Shown: in pieces, positions 10,924 to 20,288 of the stretch
Numbering within the stretch: the first letter of the stretch is position 1
Layout of the letters: each line of letters opens with the position of its first letter
NCBI RefSeq assembly: GCF_013449375.1
Contig: NZ_JACDRR010000014.1
Coordinates: forward strand, 1 to 64,000
Direction: 5' to 3'
DNA: 64,000 bases
DNA from: Pectobacterium sp. CFBP8739
GTDB taxonomy: Bacteria; Pseudomonadota; Gammaproteobacteria; Enterobacterales; Enterobacteriaceae
The notes under the pieces: generated by a model
What the model was told of the DNA's origin: nothing
The model's input: the letters and a program-made list of their open reading frames with translations, nothing else
Databases searched by the model: none
Position numbers and translations under genes: made by a program

Positions 10924-13392
10924 CTACGCTTGCGTTGTCTCTTCCACTGCCTGACTTTCGGCTTCCATCTCAGTGGATGAGCTGGCGCTTTCAATGGTCA
11001 AGCGTACTTCCGGGGTGATCAGATCGCCGAGGATGTTGTAGATCGCCACGATATCGCCTTGTGCCGCTTCCGCGCTGTCGGTGATATACCCTTCTGTCCG
11101 TAAGGTGGCGACCAGCGTTGAGAATACGGCTTTATCAAAGAATTCCGGCGCGTTGATACCGTGCAGAACGGACAGGCGTTGCGCCATATTCCGGCTTTCT
11201 TTCTCTAGCGTGCCGCGGTTGATTTCTGGGTTCGCACACAGCAACGACAACGTAATCGCATAGCGTTGCAGCGTTTCACGTACGCCAGCTGACAGCAATT
11301 GCAGCGTTCGAATGCGTGGCGGATTGATGGCTAATTGACCGTCACGGCTGCACAGCAGCTCTTGTCGAATCAGTTCATTAGCCAACGTCTCCAGTACGCC
11401 CGACAACTGCTCTTTGGAATAATGCAGGAACAGTTCGGATTGCAGCAGCGGATAAATCAGCGCGATCTGGCGCACGACTTCGGCAAGCGTAATCCGGCGA
11501 TGATGGATGACGATGCTGGCGATCAGCGACGGTAACACCAACAGATGCTGGATGTTATTGCGGTAGTACGTCATCAGTACCGCCTGCTCGCGCGGCAGAA
11601 TGATGATATCGCCAATGCTGTCCTTCTCGACTTCGAATTTGTTCATGCTCAGCGCATGTTCCAACAGTTCATCCGCTGTCTTTTTGGGAACCGTAACATC
11701 TTTGTGGTAAGGAACCTGACGCAGTAGTTGCAGATAGCAATCCAACTGCTCTTGCATTTGTTCGCGCGTTAGTGAGCGCTGACGCGATGCCAACAAGGCG
11801 GTAGAACACAGGTTCATCGCATTTGCTGCCGCAGAATTATTGATGCGTACCATGATATCCATAGAGATATCCTGCACCGTCGGCGTGAGCCAGCTTGGGC
11901 GCTGTGCTTCTATCGGGTCAATCGCATCACGCCATTGCGGAACATGTTGATTCAGATAAGTGGTCAGCGGGAGCGGCTCGCCGAAGTTCACATACCCCTG
12001 ACCGAGATTACGCAGTTTGCGCAAACCGCGCACCATCTGCATAAAGCCTTCTTTTTCCTTCACCGCACCGCGCAACTCTTTCGCATAGGTGCCGACTTCC
12101 ATTACATGCTCGTAGCCGACATAAATCGGCACCAACGTGATGGGGCGCGTGCCGCCTCTGAGCATGGCCTGAATCGTCATCGCTAGCGTACCGGTTTTAG
12201 GCTCCAACAGACGGCCTGTGCGGGAACGCCCGCCTTCCATGAAGTATTCCACCGAGTAGCCACGGGCAAACAGCTCACCCAGATACTCACGGAAAATCGT
12301 GGAATACAGCTTGTTACCCTTGAAGGTACGACGAATGAAGAAAGCGCCAAGACGGCGGAAGATCGGGCCTGCCGGCCAGAAATTCAGGTTGATGCCTGCG
12401 GCGATGTGCGGCGGCACTAAGCCCTGATGGTACAAGACGTAGGACAGCAGCAGATAATCCATGTGGCTGCGGTGGCAGGGCACATAGACGATGCCGTGAC
12501 CATCCTGCGCCAGTTGACGAACGCGTTCGGCGTTATGGACGTTGATCCCTTGATAAAGGCGGTTCCACGTCCAGCTTAAGACACGATCCGACAGACGTAC
12601 GGCCTCATAAGAGAAGTCGGCGGCGATTTCTTCCATCAGCGCAATCGCGTTCTGCTGCGCTTTTTCAGTAGATATCTTCTTACTGCGCGCCTCATCGTCC
12701 ACGGCTTTCTTGATCGCTTTGGAGTCCAGCAGCTTGTTAAATAGCTCCTGACGTACCGGCAAGCGCGGTCCAACGGCCGCCAAACGTTGGCGAGAGAAGT
12801 GCATACGCGCGACGCGCGCCAGTTTGTGGGCTATGGTTTTGTCTGTGCCATGCTCGGTCGCCATATAGCGCAGCGATACTGGGCTAGAGAAGCGGACAAA
12901 ACTGTCACGGCCTAGCCACAGGACGGCGAAGAATTTCTCGATACCGTTGAGCAAGCGCAGGTGAGGTGCAGCCTGAGCATGGCCTTCCCGACCCGGAGAG
13001 CGCCCAAACATCACGGAAACCGGCACCATCTGTACGTCTAAATCTGGATTGGCGCGATGCAAATCCAGGTAGTCGTGGAACAGCTTGACGGATTTCTGCT
13101 TGGGAACGTAATAGCGGAAGACGCGAGGCCCGTCATTGATAAAGACGTGGCTGGGGAGTTCGACGCCGTTGAATTCGAACGACTGCGAGGGATCGGGTAA
13201 TCCCAATGCCAGGCACTTCGCACGTAGCGTCAAGAGATCTGCCTGAGAGTTGTAAGGCAGAACATAGAGTATAGGACGTGAGGGATCTAACCCCAGCTCG
13301 ACCACCGGATCTGCGGGAATAACTTTGCTTTTAACCAGCAGTTTCAGTGGGAGATTCAATAGTTTATAGTAAATTTTACGCCAACCTGACAT
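10924..13392 (-). CDS. plsB: Glycerol-3-phosphate 1-O-acyltransferase
   Basis: PlsB acylates sn-glycerol-3-phosphate at position 1, the first step of phospholipid synthesis, at the inner membrane. The 822-residue protein has the acyltransferase HX4D motif ([10 protein letters not shown]), the substrate-binding block [13 protein letters not shown], and the motif [13 protein letters not shown] 27-codon upstream extension was dropped because family members begin MSGW. The start at 13392 has a modest AGAGG. It is divergent from dgkA, linking the two phospholipid enzymes. The C-terminal tail is acidic and serine-rich. Confidence 0.97.
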   Translation of the reverse strand: MSGWRKIYYKLLNLPLKLLVKSKVIPADPVVELGLDPSRPILYVLPYNSQADLLTLRAKCLALGLPDPSQSFEFNGVELPSHVFINDGPRVFRYYVPKQKSVKLFHDYLDLHRANPDLDVQMVPVSVMFGRSPGREGHAQAAPHLRLLNGIEKFFAVLWLGRDSFVRFSSPVSLRYMATEHGTDKTIAHKLARVARMHFSRQRLAAVGPRLPVRQELFNKLLDSKAIKKAVDDEARSKKISTEKAQQNAIALMEEIAADFSYEAVRLSDRVLSWTWNRLYQGINVHNAERVRQLAQDGHGIVYVPCHRSHMDYLLLSYVLYHQGLVPPHIAAGINLNFWPAGPIFRRLGAFFIRRTFKGNKLYSTIFREYLGELFARGYSVEYFMEGGRSRTGRLLEPKTGTLAMTIQAMLRGGTRPITLVPIYVGYEHVMEVGTYAKELRGAVKEKEGFMQMVRGLRKLRNLGQGYVNFGEPLPLTTYLNQHVPQWRDAIDPIEAQRPSWLTPTVQDISMDIMVRINNSAAANAMNLCSTALLASRQRSLTREQMQEQLDCYLQLLRQVPYHKDVTVPKKTADELLEHALSMNKFEVEKDSIGDIIILPREQAVLMTYYRNNIQHLLVLPSLIASIVIHHRRITLAEVVRQIALIYPLLQSELFLHYSKEQLSGVLETLANELIRQELLCSRDGQLAINPPRIRTLQLLSAGVRETLQRYAITLSLLCANPEINRGTLEKESRNMAQRLSVLHGINAPEFFDKAVFSTLVATLRTEGYITDSAEAAQGDIVAIYNILGDLITPEVRLTIESASSSTEMEAESQAVEETTQA

Positions 13393-13519
13393 AACAACTT
13401 GTAGCCTCTTGTTAGCAATGCGCCGCAAGGATACCAGAAATTGCGCCGGAAATCTGTGGTGGTGAGACAACATGAGCGCGTTAAAATGCGAACTATTTTA
13501 CGTAAAGAATGGGGGATAA

Positions 13520-13885
13520 ATGAATAAAGCAACGGGGATGACCCGGATTATTAAGGCGACCGGTTATTCCCTTAAGGGGCTAAAGCAGGCATGGCAGTAT
13601 GAGGCGGCGTTTCGCCAGGAAACCGTACTGACGATTGTCGGCGTGATTATTGCGTGTTTGCTGCCGGTTACGCTGGTGGAAAAACTGCTGCTGATCGGAT
13701 CTGTCGTATTGATTATGCTTTTTGAATTGGTGAACAGTGCCATTGAAGCGGTTGTCGATCGCATTGGTCTCGAACATCATGAATTATCCGGAAGGGCGAA
13801 AGATATCGGCTCGGCGGCTGTCTTTGTTGCCATCGTGTTAGCCGCTGTCGTGTGGGGCAGTATTCTTTGGCAGCATTTTGCCTGA
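13520..13885 (+). CDS. dgkA: Diacylglycerol kinase
   Basis: This small trimeric inner-membrane kinase recycles diacylglycerol, produced by membrane-derived oligosaccharide synthesis, to phosphatidate. The 121-residue product has three membrane helices and the conserved ELVNSAIEAVVDR catalytic segment. GGGGGA precedes the start. The order plsB-dgkA-lexA is as in E. coli. Confidence 0.97.
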   Translation: MNKATGMTRIIKATGYSLKGLKQAWQYEAAFRQETVLTIVGVIIACLLPVTLVEKLLLIGSVVLIMLFELVNSAIEAVVDRIGLEHHELSGRAKDIGSAAVFVAIVLAAVVWGSILWQHFA

Positions 13886-13950
13886 CGGTACGCATAAATG
13901 AATAAAAGTCAGAGGCTTTGCCGATATCTCCATTCCCAATTGCGGCTCAC

Positions 13951-13987
13951 CTGTATATACTCACAGCAAGACTGTATAAACAACCAG
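13951..13987 (+). promoter_or_regulatory. Two tandem LexA (SOS) boxes
   Basis: CTGTATATACTCACAG (13951-13966) fits CTGT-N8-ACAG perfectly. CTGTATAAACAACCAG (13972-13987) fits at seven of eight fixed positions. The 21-base spacing and position just before the lexA start match the E. coli lexA autoregulatory operator pair. Confidence 0.93.
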
Positions 13988-13995
13988 GGGGCGGA

Positions 13996-14604
13996 ATGAA
14001 AGTATTAACAGCAAGGCAGCAGCAGGTTTATGACCTGATCCGCGATCATATTGCGCAGACCGGAATGCCGCCAACGCGCGCGGAGATTGCTCAACAGCTG
14101 GGGTTTCGCTCTCCCAATGCGGCTGAAGAACATCTGAAAGCGCTGGCGCGTAAAGGTGTGATTGAAATTGTATCGGGCGCGTCTCGCGGTATTCGTCTGC
14201 TGATGGAAGAAGAGACGGGTATTCCCTTGGTTGGTCGTGTGGCAGCAGGTGAGCCTCTGCTGGCGCAGGAACACATCGAATGTCACTATCAGGTTGACCC
14301 GGCCATGTTTAAACCCAGCGCTGATTTTTTGCTGCGTGTGAGCGGTATGTCAATGAAAGACATCGGTATTATGGATGGTGATTTACTGGCTGTGCATAAA
14401 ACAGAAGATGTACGCAACGGTCAGATTGTCGTCGCGCGTATCGACGATGAAGTGACGGTAAAGCGCCTGAAAAAGCAGGGCAATACGGTACATCTTCTCG
14501 CGGAAAACGAAGAGTTTGCCCCGATTGTTGTCGATCTGCGTCAACAAAGCTTTTCGATAGAAGGCTTGGCGGTTGGCGTTATTCGTAACAGCGATTGGAG
14601 CTAA
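13996..14604 (+). CDS. lexA: SOS repressor LexA
   Basis: LexA represses the SOS DNA-damage genes and cleaves itself when stimulated by RecA filaments. The 202-residue protein has the winged helix in residues 1-70, the cleavage site Ala84-Gly85, and the Ser119/Lys156 catalytic pair, all at E. coli positions. The start at 13996 follows GGGGGCGG. A 26-codon upstream extension would read through the operators and is rejected. Unlike E. coli, no dinF follows; the next gene is zur on the opposite strand. Confidence 0.98.
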   Translation: MKVLTARQQQVYDLIRDHIAQTGMPPTRAEIAQQLGFRSPNAAEEHLKALARKGVIEIVSGASRGIRLLMEEETGIPLVGRVAAGEPLLAQEHIECHYQVDPAMFKPSADFLLRVSGMSMKDIGIMDGDLLAVHKTEDVRNGQIVVARIDDEVTVKRLKKQGNTVHLLAENEEFAPIVVDLRQQSFSIEGLAVGVIRNSDWS

Positions 14605-14666
14605 CGGTTCCATCGTGATCGGAGATGCACGCACTCTTTCTGAGTTTTTTCGTGCTTATCAAACAA

Positions 14667-14696
14667 AACGATAGCGCTTGGGCTATCGTTTTTTGT
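14667..14696. terminator. lexA terminator, shared with zur
   Basis: AACGATAGC-GCTTGG-GCTATCGTTTTTT is a perfect 9-bp stem with a T-tract. The A-rich left side would allow leftward termination after zur too. Confidence 0.85.
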
Positions 14697-14736
14697 ATAC
14701 GTCGTCCTGCCTCGCAGGAGATGCCATTAATGGGCA

Positions 14737-15246
14737 CTAGCGCTTTTTAATCGGAACGGTGTGGTCGTGATCGCAATGGTCTGGCTGTTTGCACGATGCC
14801 ACTTCCTGACAGCCTCCACACAGCCCGTGAGCTTCCACAACGCTGTGGCGTAGCGTAAATCCTGACTGTTGTGCCAGGCTACGCAGTGTTTCTTCCACCC
14901 CTTCGGTTTGACGCTCCGTAACCTGCCCACAGCGATCGCAGATGAACAGGGCTGACGTATGGCTGTGGTCTTCGATATGGTGACACAGCACATAGCTGTT
15001 GTTTGACTCGACCCGATGAATGAAGCCTTGTTCCAGCAGAAAATCCAGTGCGCGGTAGACGGTCGGCGGTTTGGCCTGAGGTTCGGAAACTCGCAGCAGA
15101 TCCAGCAGGTCATAAGCGCTGATAGCGCCGGACTGCTGCGCCATTAGACGTAAAACCTCTAACCGCTGCGGCGTGAGACGCACAGCGCGCTGCTGACAAA
15201 TCTGTTCAGCCTGGGCAAGAAGTTTGTCCTGTTTGGTTGAATCCAT
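14737..15246 (-). CDS. zur: Zinc uptake regulator Zur (Fur family)
   Basis: Zur is a zinc-sensing repressor of znuABC and other zinc-sparing genes. The 169-residue product has the Fur-type winged helix (about residues 25-85, RLTPQRLEVLRLM and KPPTVYRALDFLLEQGF) and zinc ligands including CDRCG, CGGC and a C-terminal HCDHDH cluster. Of the possible starts, 15246 leaves an 8-base gap after AGGGTG, while the next one upstream leaves only two. It is convergent with lexA. Confidence 0.95.
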   Translation of the reverse strand: MDSTKQDKLLAQAEQICQQRAVRLTPQRLEVLRLMAQQSGAISAYDLLDLLRVSEPQAKPPTVYRALDFLLEQGFIHRVESNNSYVLCHHIEDHSHTSALFICDRCGQVTERQTEGVEETLRSLAQQSGFTLRHSVVEAHGLCGGCQEVASCKQPDHCDHDHTVPIKKR

Positions 15247-15350
15247 TGTCATATCACCCTGACGCATTAAGGAACAAGACGGATATCTTACCACGGCTGA
15301 ATAAAAACGCCGAGCTGGCGCGTTTTCCTGATAAAACAACGGGCTGAACG

Positions 15351-16049
15351 CTACACGACCAGGTCGATAAGCAGCGCCCGCAAAGGTGCGTCTGCCCGTA
15401 GCGTCAACGTTTTTTCTTCTTTGATAAAGGCGCCATCGCCGCAGTGTAGGGCTTCACTACTCTGATTACCTTTGACCGCCATTGAACCGTGAATCAGTTG
15501 GAGGTATGCCTGATTGCCCTGTAGCGCGATCGTGCTTTGCTCGTTCTGCTGGAGATCGATGTGATGGATCCAAACCTGCTGGCGCAGTTGCAGGCTAGTC
15601 TGTTCACCTTCCGGCGAGGCAAGCAGAGTATGGCTTGATGAATCTAATGCCATGCGCTGTAGCGGGCTGTTCTCACGGCTCTGGCAGGCATTCAACCATA
15701 ATTGCAGTCTCGTCAGTGGCTTACTGGTGTTGGTATTATGTTCGCTATAGCTGACATTTGGCTGAGTGGCGAGCAACAGCACATCTCCGGCTTTGGCCTG
15801 AATGTGGCAGCCGTTGCTGTCGCGGTATTCAGCCTCACCTTGCAGAATGATGTTCAAAATATCAACCCGTGGGTAGGTTCGCGGTTGAAATGACGCCCCC
15901 GGCGCTAATACTTCCTGATTGAGTACGCGTAGAGATGCATAGCCTAGCAACTGTGGATCAAAATAATGACCAAAAGAAAAGGTGTAGCGCGCTTGCAACC
16001 AGCCATAGTCGGCCTGGCCGCATTGCCCTGCTGCTCTTCGTGTGATCAT
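15351..16049 (-). CDS. yhaK: Pirin-family bicupin protein YhaK
   Basis: This is a pirin-like protein of two cupin domains, 232 residues, close to E. coli YhaK in length and sequence (starts MITRRAAGQCGQADYGW). Family members bind a metal in the N-terminal cupin, and YhaK has been described as responsive to oxidising stress, but no reaction is established. The gene is divergent from yhaJ with a 100-base AT-rich gap, so YhaJ may control it. Confidence 0.92.
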   Translation of the reverse strand: MITRRAAGQCGQADYGWLQARYTFSFGHYFDPQLLGYASLRVLNQEVLAPGASFQPRTYPRVDILNIILQGEAEYRDSNGCHIQAKAGDVLLLATQPNVSYSEHNTNTSKPLTRLQLWLNACQSRENSPLQRMALDSSSHTLLASPEGEQTSLQLRQQVWIHHIDLQQNEQSTIALQGNQAYLQLIHGSMAVKGNQSSEALHCGDGAFIKEEKTLTLRADAPLRALLIDLVV

Positions 16050-16149
16050 ACTTTTTGTCCCCCAGATAATTATTTATTAAATCGATAGTAATTGTGTGGA
16101 CGTTGGATTGTTAGCTAGTTAATCTGGTGGGTATATTCAAAATTCCTGA

Positions 16150-17058
16150 ATGAGTACGAAGATGGCGAAAGAACGAGCATTGACGCTGGAAGCCTTGAGG
16201 GTTATGGATGCTATCGATCGTCGTGGCAGCTTTGCCGCTGCGGCAGACGAACTGGGTAGGGTGCCTTCGGCACTGAGCTATACCATGCAGAAACTGGAAG
16301 AAGAGTTAGATGTGGTGTTGTTCGATCGTTCCGGGCATCGTACTAAATTCACGAATGTCGGGCGCATGCTGCTGGAGCGTGGACGTATCCTGCTGGAAGC
16401 TGCGGATAAGCTCACTACGGATGCGGAAGCGCTAGCACGCGGCTGGGAAACACACCTGACGATTGTGACGGAAGCGCTTATTCCGACTCAGCGACTTTTT
16501 CCCTTAATCGATAAGCTGGCGCTCAAAGCGAATACGCAGGTGTCGATTCTGACGGAAGTGCTAGCGGGGGCGTGGGAACGCCTTGAGCAAGGGCGTGCCG
16601 ATATCGTGATTGCGCCGGACCTGCATTTTCGCGCGTCTTCAGAAATGAATACCCGCAAGCTGTACACGATGAATAGTGTATATGTCGCCAGCCCAGAACA
16701 CCCGATTCATCAGGAGCCAGAGCCGTTGTCGGACGCTACTCGGGTGAAATACCGTGGGATTGCGGTGGCGGATACCGCACGCGAACGCCCGGTGCTGACC
16801 GTACAGTTGCTCGACAAACAGCAGCGTCTAACAGTGAGCTCCTTGGATGATAAGCGACGTGCGCTGCTGACGGGATTAGGTGTAGCGACTATGCCTTATC
16901 CGATGGTTGCGCAAGATATTGCCGAAGGGCGCTTGCTGGTGATTGGGCCGGAACATCAGATAGAGAGCCAAGTTATTATGGCGTGGCGACGAGACAGCAT
17001 GGGCGAGGCAAAATCCTGGTTCCTGCGTGAAATTCCAAAGCTGCTTAACCAGCCCTAA
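16150..17058 (+). CDS. yhaJ: LysR-type regulator YhaJ
   Basis: This 302-residue LysR-family regulator has an N-terminal winged helix (about 10-70: FAAAADELGRVPSALSYTMQKLEEEL) and a substrate-binding co-inducer domain. In E. coli YhaJ activates yqjF in response to 2,4-dinitrotoluene breakdown products. The homologous start may be the ATG at 16162 (MAKERAL); neither start has a strong ribosome site. It lies close to yqjG and yqjF here, with no yhaH or yhaI in between. Confidence 0.92.
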   Translation: MSTKMAKERALTLEALRVMDAIDRRGSFAAAADELGRVPSALSYTMQKLEEELDVVLFDRSGHRTKFTNVGRMLLERGRILLEAADKLTTDAEALARGWETHLTIVTEALIPTQRLFPLIDKLALKANTQVSILTEVLAGAWERLEQGRADIVIAPDLHFRASSEMNTRKLYTMNSVYVASPEHPIHQEPEPLSDATRVKYRGIAVADTARERPVLTVQLLDKQQRLTVSSLDDKRRALLTGLGVATMPYPMVAQDIAEGRLLVIGPEHQIESQVIMAWRRDSMGEAKSWFLREIPKLLNQP

Positions 17059-17075
17059 ATCTCACTCTTTGCCAA

Positions 17076-17101
17076 GGCAAGGTGCGGCGTCACACCTTGC
17101 C
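17076..17101. terminator. Hairpin between convergent yhaJ and yqjG
   Basis: GGCAAGGTG and CACCTTGCC form a perfect 9-bp stem with an 8-base loop between two converging genes. The T-tracts are poor on both sides. Confidence 0.5.
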
Positions 17102-17116
17102 ATGTACTTTATACTC

Positions 17117-18112
17117 TCAGTATAAACTGACAAACGTCTTATCACGCTGATGAGGTTGATTCAGATCTTGCTCTGGGCCCAGCGAAATCACGCCATGCGG
17201 ATTAATCGTGCCGTGGCTACGATAGTAGTGGTGGCGAATGTGCGCCATATCGACGGTATCGGCGATGCCGGGCATCTGATAAATATCACGCAGAAAACCG
17301 AACAGGTTTGGATAATCACTCAGGCGATATTTATCGCATTTAAAATGCGTGTGATAGACCGGATCAAAACGGATCAGGGTCGTCCACAGGCGCAGGTCGG
17401 CTTCGGTTAACCGATCGCCAGTCAGATAGCGCTGTTTTGCCAAAATAGCTTCTAGCTCGGATAGTGCGGCAAAAACGGTCGTTGCCGCTCCATCATAGGC
17501 CGACTGACTCGTCGCAAAACCGGCTTTGTAAACGCCGTTGTTGACCTTGTCGTAAATCCAGCCATTCAATTCATCAATCTGAGCGCGTAGCGCTTCTGGA
17601 TAGTAATCTCCCGCCGTGGCTCCCACGCAGTCAAACGCGCTGTTCAGCATACGGATGATATCGGCGGATTCGTTACTGACGATGGTGTGCTGCTCAGTAT
17701 CCCACAGGACAGGTACGGTCACTCGACCACTGTAGTCCGGCTTGGCGTGCAGGTAGAGTTGGTAGAGGAATTCGTGCTGATAGAGTGAATCACCCGTTGC
17801 CCCCTCAAAATCGGTGCCGAACGTCCAGCCGTGATCCAGCATGAGCGGATGCACCACCGAAACGGCGATATGATCTTCTAACCCTTTTAACTGCCGCATG
17901 AGTAGCGTGCGGTGTGCCCACGGGCAGGCGAGCGAAACATAGAGATGATAACGACCGGATTGGGCGGGAAAGCCGCCATTGGCGGTGAGGCCGGGTGTGC
18001 CATCGGGCGTGACCCAGTTGCGGAATGCGGATTCTGAACGCTTAAAGTGACCGCCGGTAGATTTGGTTTCATACCAGGTATCGTGCCATACGCCGTCAAC
18101 CAGTTGTCCCAT
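17117..18112 (-). CDS. yqjG: Glutathionyl-hydroquinone reductase YqjG
   Basis: This cytoplasmic Xi-class glutathione transferase reduces glutathionyl-hydroquinones to hydroquinones. The 331-residue product has the catalytic Cys63 in ACPWAHR, with the same number as in E. coli, an N-terminal thioredoxin-fold domain and a C-terminal helical domain. A 13-codon extension is dropped because the start at 18112 follows GGGAGGA. It is downstream of yqjF and convergent with yhaJ. Confidence 0.96.
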   Translation of the reverse strand: MGQLVDGVWHDTWYETKSTGGHFKRSESAFRNWVTPDGTPGLTANGGFPAQSGRYHLYVSLACPWAHRTLLMRQLKGLEDHIAVSVVHPLMLDHGWTFGTDFEGATGDSLYQHEFLYQLYLHAKPDYSGRVTVPVLWDTEQHTIVSNESADIIRMLNSAFDCVGATAGDYYPEALRAQIDELNGWIYDKVNNGVYKAGFATSQSAYDGAATTVFAALSELEAILAKQRYLTGDRLTEADLRLWTTLIRFDPVYHTHFKCDKYRLSDYPNLFGFLRDIYQMPGIADTVDMAHIRHHYYRSHGTINPHGVISLGPEQDLNQPHQRDKTFVSLY

Positions 18113-18143
18113 AAATCCTCCCGTTAGTGAGTGATGATAAGAC

Positions 18144-18170
18144 GACGGCAAGCCTTATATGCTTGCCGTC
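18144..18170 (-). terminator. Hairpin between yqjF and yqjG
   Basis: GACGGCAAGC and GCTTGCCGTC pair perfectly over 10 bp with a 7-base loop. On the minus strand it follows yqjF by about 50 bases. The T-tract is weak, so it may attenuate rather than stop readthrough into yqjG. Confidence 0.5.
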
Positions 18171-18220
18171 TCATTCGGTATTCGACTATTAAGTGTAGTA
18201 CAGGCCGGAAAAGGCTCGTC

Positions 18221-18616
18221 TTACCATTTTTTGCCCAGCAGGCGGTCGATGCTGAATGCGCCTGGGCCGGTTACAGCCAGCAGGAGGTAGCCGCCAGCGA
18301 TGGTCAGGTTTTTCATGAACATCAGTTGGTTCATACCTTCCGCAAAGTTAGAGTGGAAAATCAGTGCGGTCAGCAGGGTAAAGCCCGCCGTGAACAGTGC
18401 CACGGTACGTGTCAGCAGGCCGAACAGCACCGCCAGACCACCACCCAGTTCCAGCAGAATGGTCAGTGGCAGCAGGAAGGTCGGTACGCCCATCGCCTGC
18501 ATGTACTGTTGTGTGCCCGCATAGGCATCACCCAGCTTACCGTAACCTGCAACGATAAACAGAATTGGCATTAAGATACGTGCAACCAGCAGTGCAGTGC
18601 TTTCTAAATTTTTCAT
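18221..18616 (-). CDS. yqjF: DoxX-family membrane protein YqjF
   Basis: This is a small inner-membrane protein of the DoxX family with four predicted helices, 131 residues, very close to E. coli YqjF (LVARILMPILFI, GTQQYMQAMGVP, HSNFAEGMNQLMFMKNLTIAGG). E. coli yqjF is the dinitrotoluene-responsive gene used in biosensors and is activated by YhaJ. The start at 18616 is preferred over the adjacent ATG at 18619, which is too close to GGAGAG. The 273 bases upstream probably hold its promoter. Confidence 0.94.
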   Translation of the reverse strand: MKNLESTALLVARILMPILFIVAGYGKLGDAYAGTQQYMQAMGVPTFLLPLTILLELGGGLAVLFGLLTRTVALFTAGFTLLTALIFHSNFAEGMNQLMFMKNLTIAGGYLLLAVTGPGAFSIDRLLGKKW

Positions 18617-18889
18617 CATCTCTCCAATTGATTTTGTTGTGGGCTATATCGCCCTGTTGTGTTTTTTGTAGCAGGTGTTGTCTGAAAAATTGGCCCGCCA
18701 TCAGGTTATGGGCAGATAATATAGAGAGATGATTTAGGCTACCAGCGAGTATAATTGTTGCTGTATTTCAGAAAAATTGATGTTCAATGAAGGATGCAAG
18801 AACGCGCTGCAATGACGTGAGCGCGTCAGGCAAAATTGAAGTGAATAATGGCGTATAGCAAAGGCGGCTCGCCGATGAGATGGGAAGAA

Positions 18890-19180
18890 TTACGGACGAG
18901 TATTAAACGTTTTGCGCACGAGCTTGAATGTTCCCCACAGCCCGACGAGGCGGCGTCCCCAGCGAATCATACGGCTGGGGTGGCGCACGCCATAGAGCGC
19001 GATGAGACTGGAACCAACAACCCAGTATTTACGCCATTGCATCAGGCTTTGCCAGCCGCGATCGTAACGAGCGGTGCTATCCAGCCAGTGTTTCTTACCT
19101 GCCGATAAATCCAGCCGTTGCTGCTGTATCTGGCGCAGTAGCAGGGCTTTTTCTCTGTCTCGCTGCTGACGCTGGTTCAT
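18890..19180 (-). CDS. yqjK: YqjK-like protein
   Basis: This 96-residue basic protein has a polar coiled N-terminus (QQRDREKALLLRQIQQQRLDL) and one moderately hydrophobic segment. It matches the YqjK family by sequence and position; its function is unknown. Its ATG overlaps the yqjE stop as ATGA, so it is translationally coupled and part of a yqjD-yqjE-yqjK operon. Confidence 0.88.
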   Translation of the reverse strand: MNQRQQRDREKALLLRQIQQQRLDLSAGKKHWLDSTARYDRGWQSLMQWRKYWVVGSSLIALYGVRHPSRMIRWGRRLVGLWGTFKLVRKTFNTRP

Positions 19181-19572
19181 TTGGGATCGTCCTCCAGCAG
19201 TGACCTGTCCGTTGCCAACTCCTTACGTGTAGCTTTGAGCAGGGTGGAACGACGTACCTTCAGGAGTGTCCAGATGCCACCTATCAGCGCCAGTCCAAGC
19301 AGTGTGGCGGTGATACACCCCAAAGCAAAGAGACGATATTGTGGGTCAATGCCCCAGATGATCAGCGCAATCAGGCTCATAATGCCAAAAGCGGCAAACA
19401 GCAGCGTCAGGCCGACCATCATCAGCAACTGAATCAGATTGGTTTTTTCTTCCTCTAATTCAATGACGGCGAGTCGGACACGGCTTTCCACTATGCTGAC
19501 AATAATGGAGATGATGCGCTGAGCAGAAGCCATGACCCCGCTTGCGGGGCCTTGTTGTGATTTATCCGTCAT
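19177..19572 (-). CDS. yqjE: Phage holin-like membrane protein YqjE
   Basis: This 131-residue inner-membrane protein has two strong hydrophobic segments near residues 48-73 and 83-107 and a charged tail. It belongs to the YqjE / phage holin superfamily III group. In E. coli it sits with yqjD and yqjK in an RpoS-linked stationary-phase operon. The gene begins 19 bases after the yqjD stop. Confidence 0.9.
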   Translation of the reverse strand: MTDKSQQGPASGVMASAQRIISIIVSIVESRVRLAVIELEEEKTNLIQLLMMVGLTLLFAAFGIMSLIALIIWGIDPQYRLFALGCITATLLGLALIGGIWTLLKVRRSTLLKATRKELATDRSLLEDDPK

Positions 19573-19591
19573 AACAATCCGCTAGTCGTTA

Positions 19592-19897
19592 TCAGCGACG
19601 AGACAGCAGCACGCCAAGTACGACGCCGACAGCGGCACCAATACCGACACCGGTCCATGGGTTCTGGCGTACATAGTCGTCCGCCGATTCAACCGCTTCT
19701 TTGGTGTGGGAAGCGATGCGCTCACCGGTATCGCTCAGGCGGCTGCGGGTTTCTTTCAGTGCGCTTTCTGCCTTATTGCGCAGTTTGTCGAGTTCCGCTT
19801 TAGATTTATCGCTGGAGGTGCTTAATACTTCTTCCAGCGTGTCCGCCAGTGATTTCAATTCAGCACGTAGAGACTCAGAATTTTGATCTTTAGCCAT
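19592..19897 (-). CDS. yqjD: Membrane-anchored ribosome-binding protein YqjD
   Basis: YqjD (DUF883/ElaB family) binds ribosomes and tethers them to the inner membrane in stationary phase in E. coli. The 101-residue product has a long amphipathic coiled coil (about 5-75) and one C-terminal helix, GVGIGAAVGVVLGVLLSRR. The start at 19897 (MAKDQNSE) fits the family; a GTG-proximal extension of five codons is less likely. Confidence 0.93.
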   Translation of the reverse strand: MAKDQNSESLRAELKSLADTLEEVLSTSSDKSKAELDKLRNKAESALKETRSRLSDTGERIASHTKEAVESADDYVRQNPWTGVGIGAAVGVVLGVLLSRR

Positions 19898-20070
19898 ATT
19901 AATAACCCTCATGTTATAAACCTGAGCATTAACTATAGCTGAAGCTGAAATTTATGCTGCTCAAATGGGTACGGACAATTCTGATAACTCGCTGTAAATT
20001 TTAGTGATTTGGTTTTTGAATGTAAAACGAACAATTGCTGTGTGTTTTATAGGGATAACATATTGATGGG

Positions 20071-20262
20071 TTATTGCGATGCGGCATGTTCCGCTGCGCG
20101 TAATTCCTGCTCGGCCTCAGCCCGCTTTCTTTTGCGCTTGAGGACCTTCTCGGCGTCATCATCGATTTGGCGCTGAATATCCTGCGCTTTCTGCTGACTG
20201 CTTTCCACCTGATTGGCGGTATTCGCCAGTGCGTGGCCGGAAAACCGGACAAATAATGCCAT
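20071..20262 (-). pseudogene. yqjC: 5'-truncated yqjC (DUF1090) remnant
   Basis: This 63-codon ORF occupies the yqjC position between mzrA and yqjD. Its second half (IDDDAEKVLKRKRKRAEAEQ and on) resembles the end of E. coli YqjC (GDADKIAKRERKLAEAQEEL). About 70 N-terminal residues, including the signal peptide and the cysteines, are missing. No ribosome site precedes the ATG, and an in-frame stop lies eight codons upstream. It is best read as the 3' remnant of a deletion next to mzrA. A functional small protein cannot be excluded. Confidence 0.5.
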
Positions 20263-20288
20263 GTCGCATGGAAATAGCTTTATCTACA

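Noticed and set aside
20001-20252. 83-codon alternative frame over the yqjC remnant
   Set aside because: It starts at TTG without a ribosome site. The other frame, which resembles YqjC, explains the sequence better.
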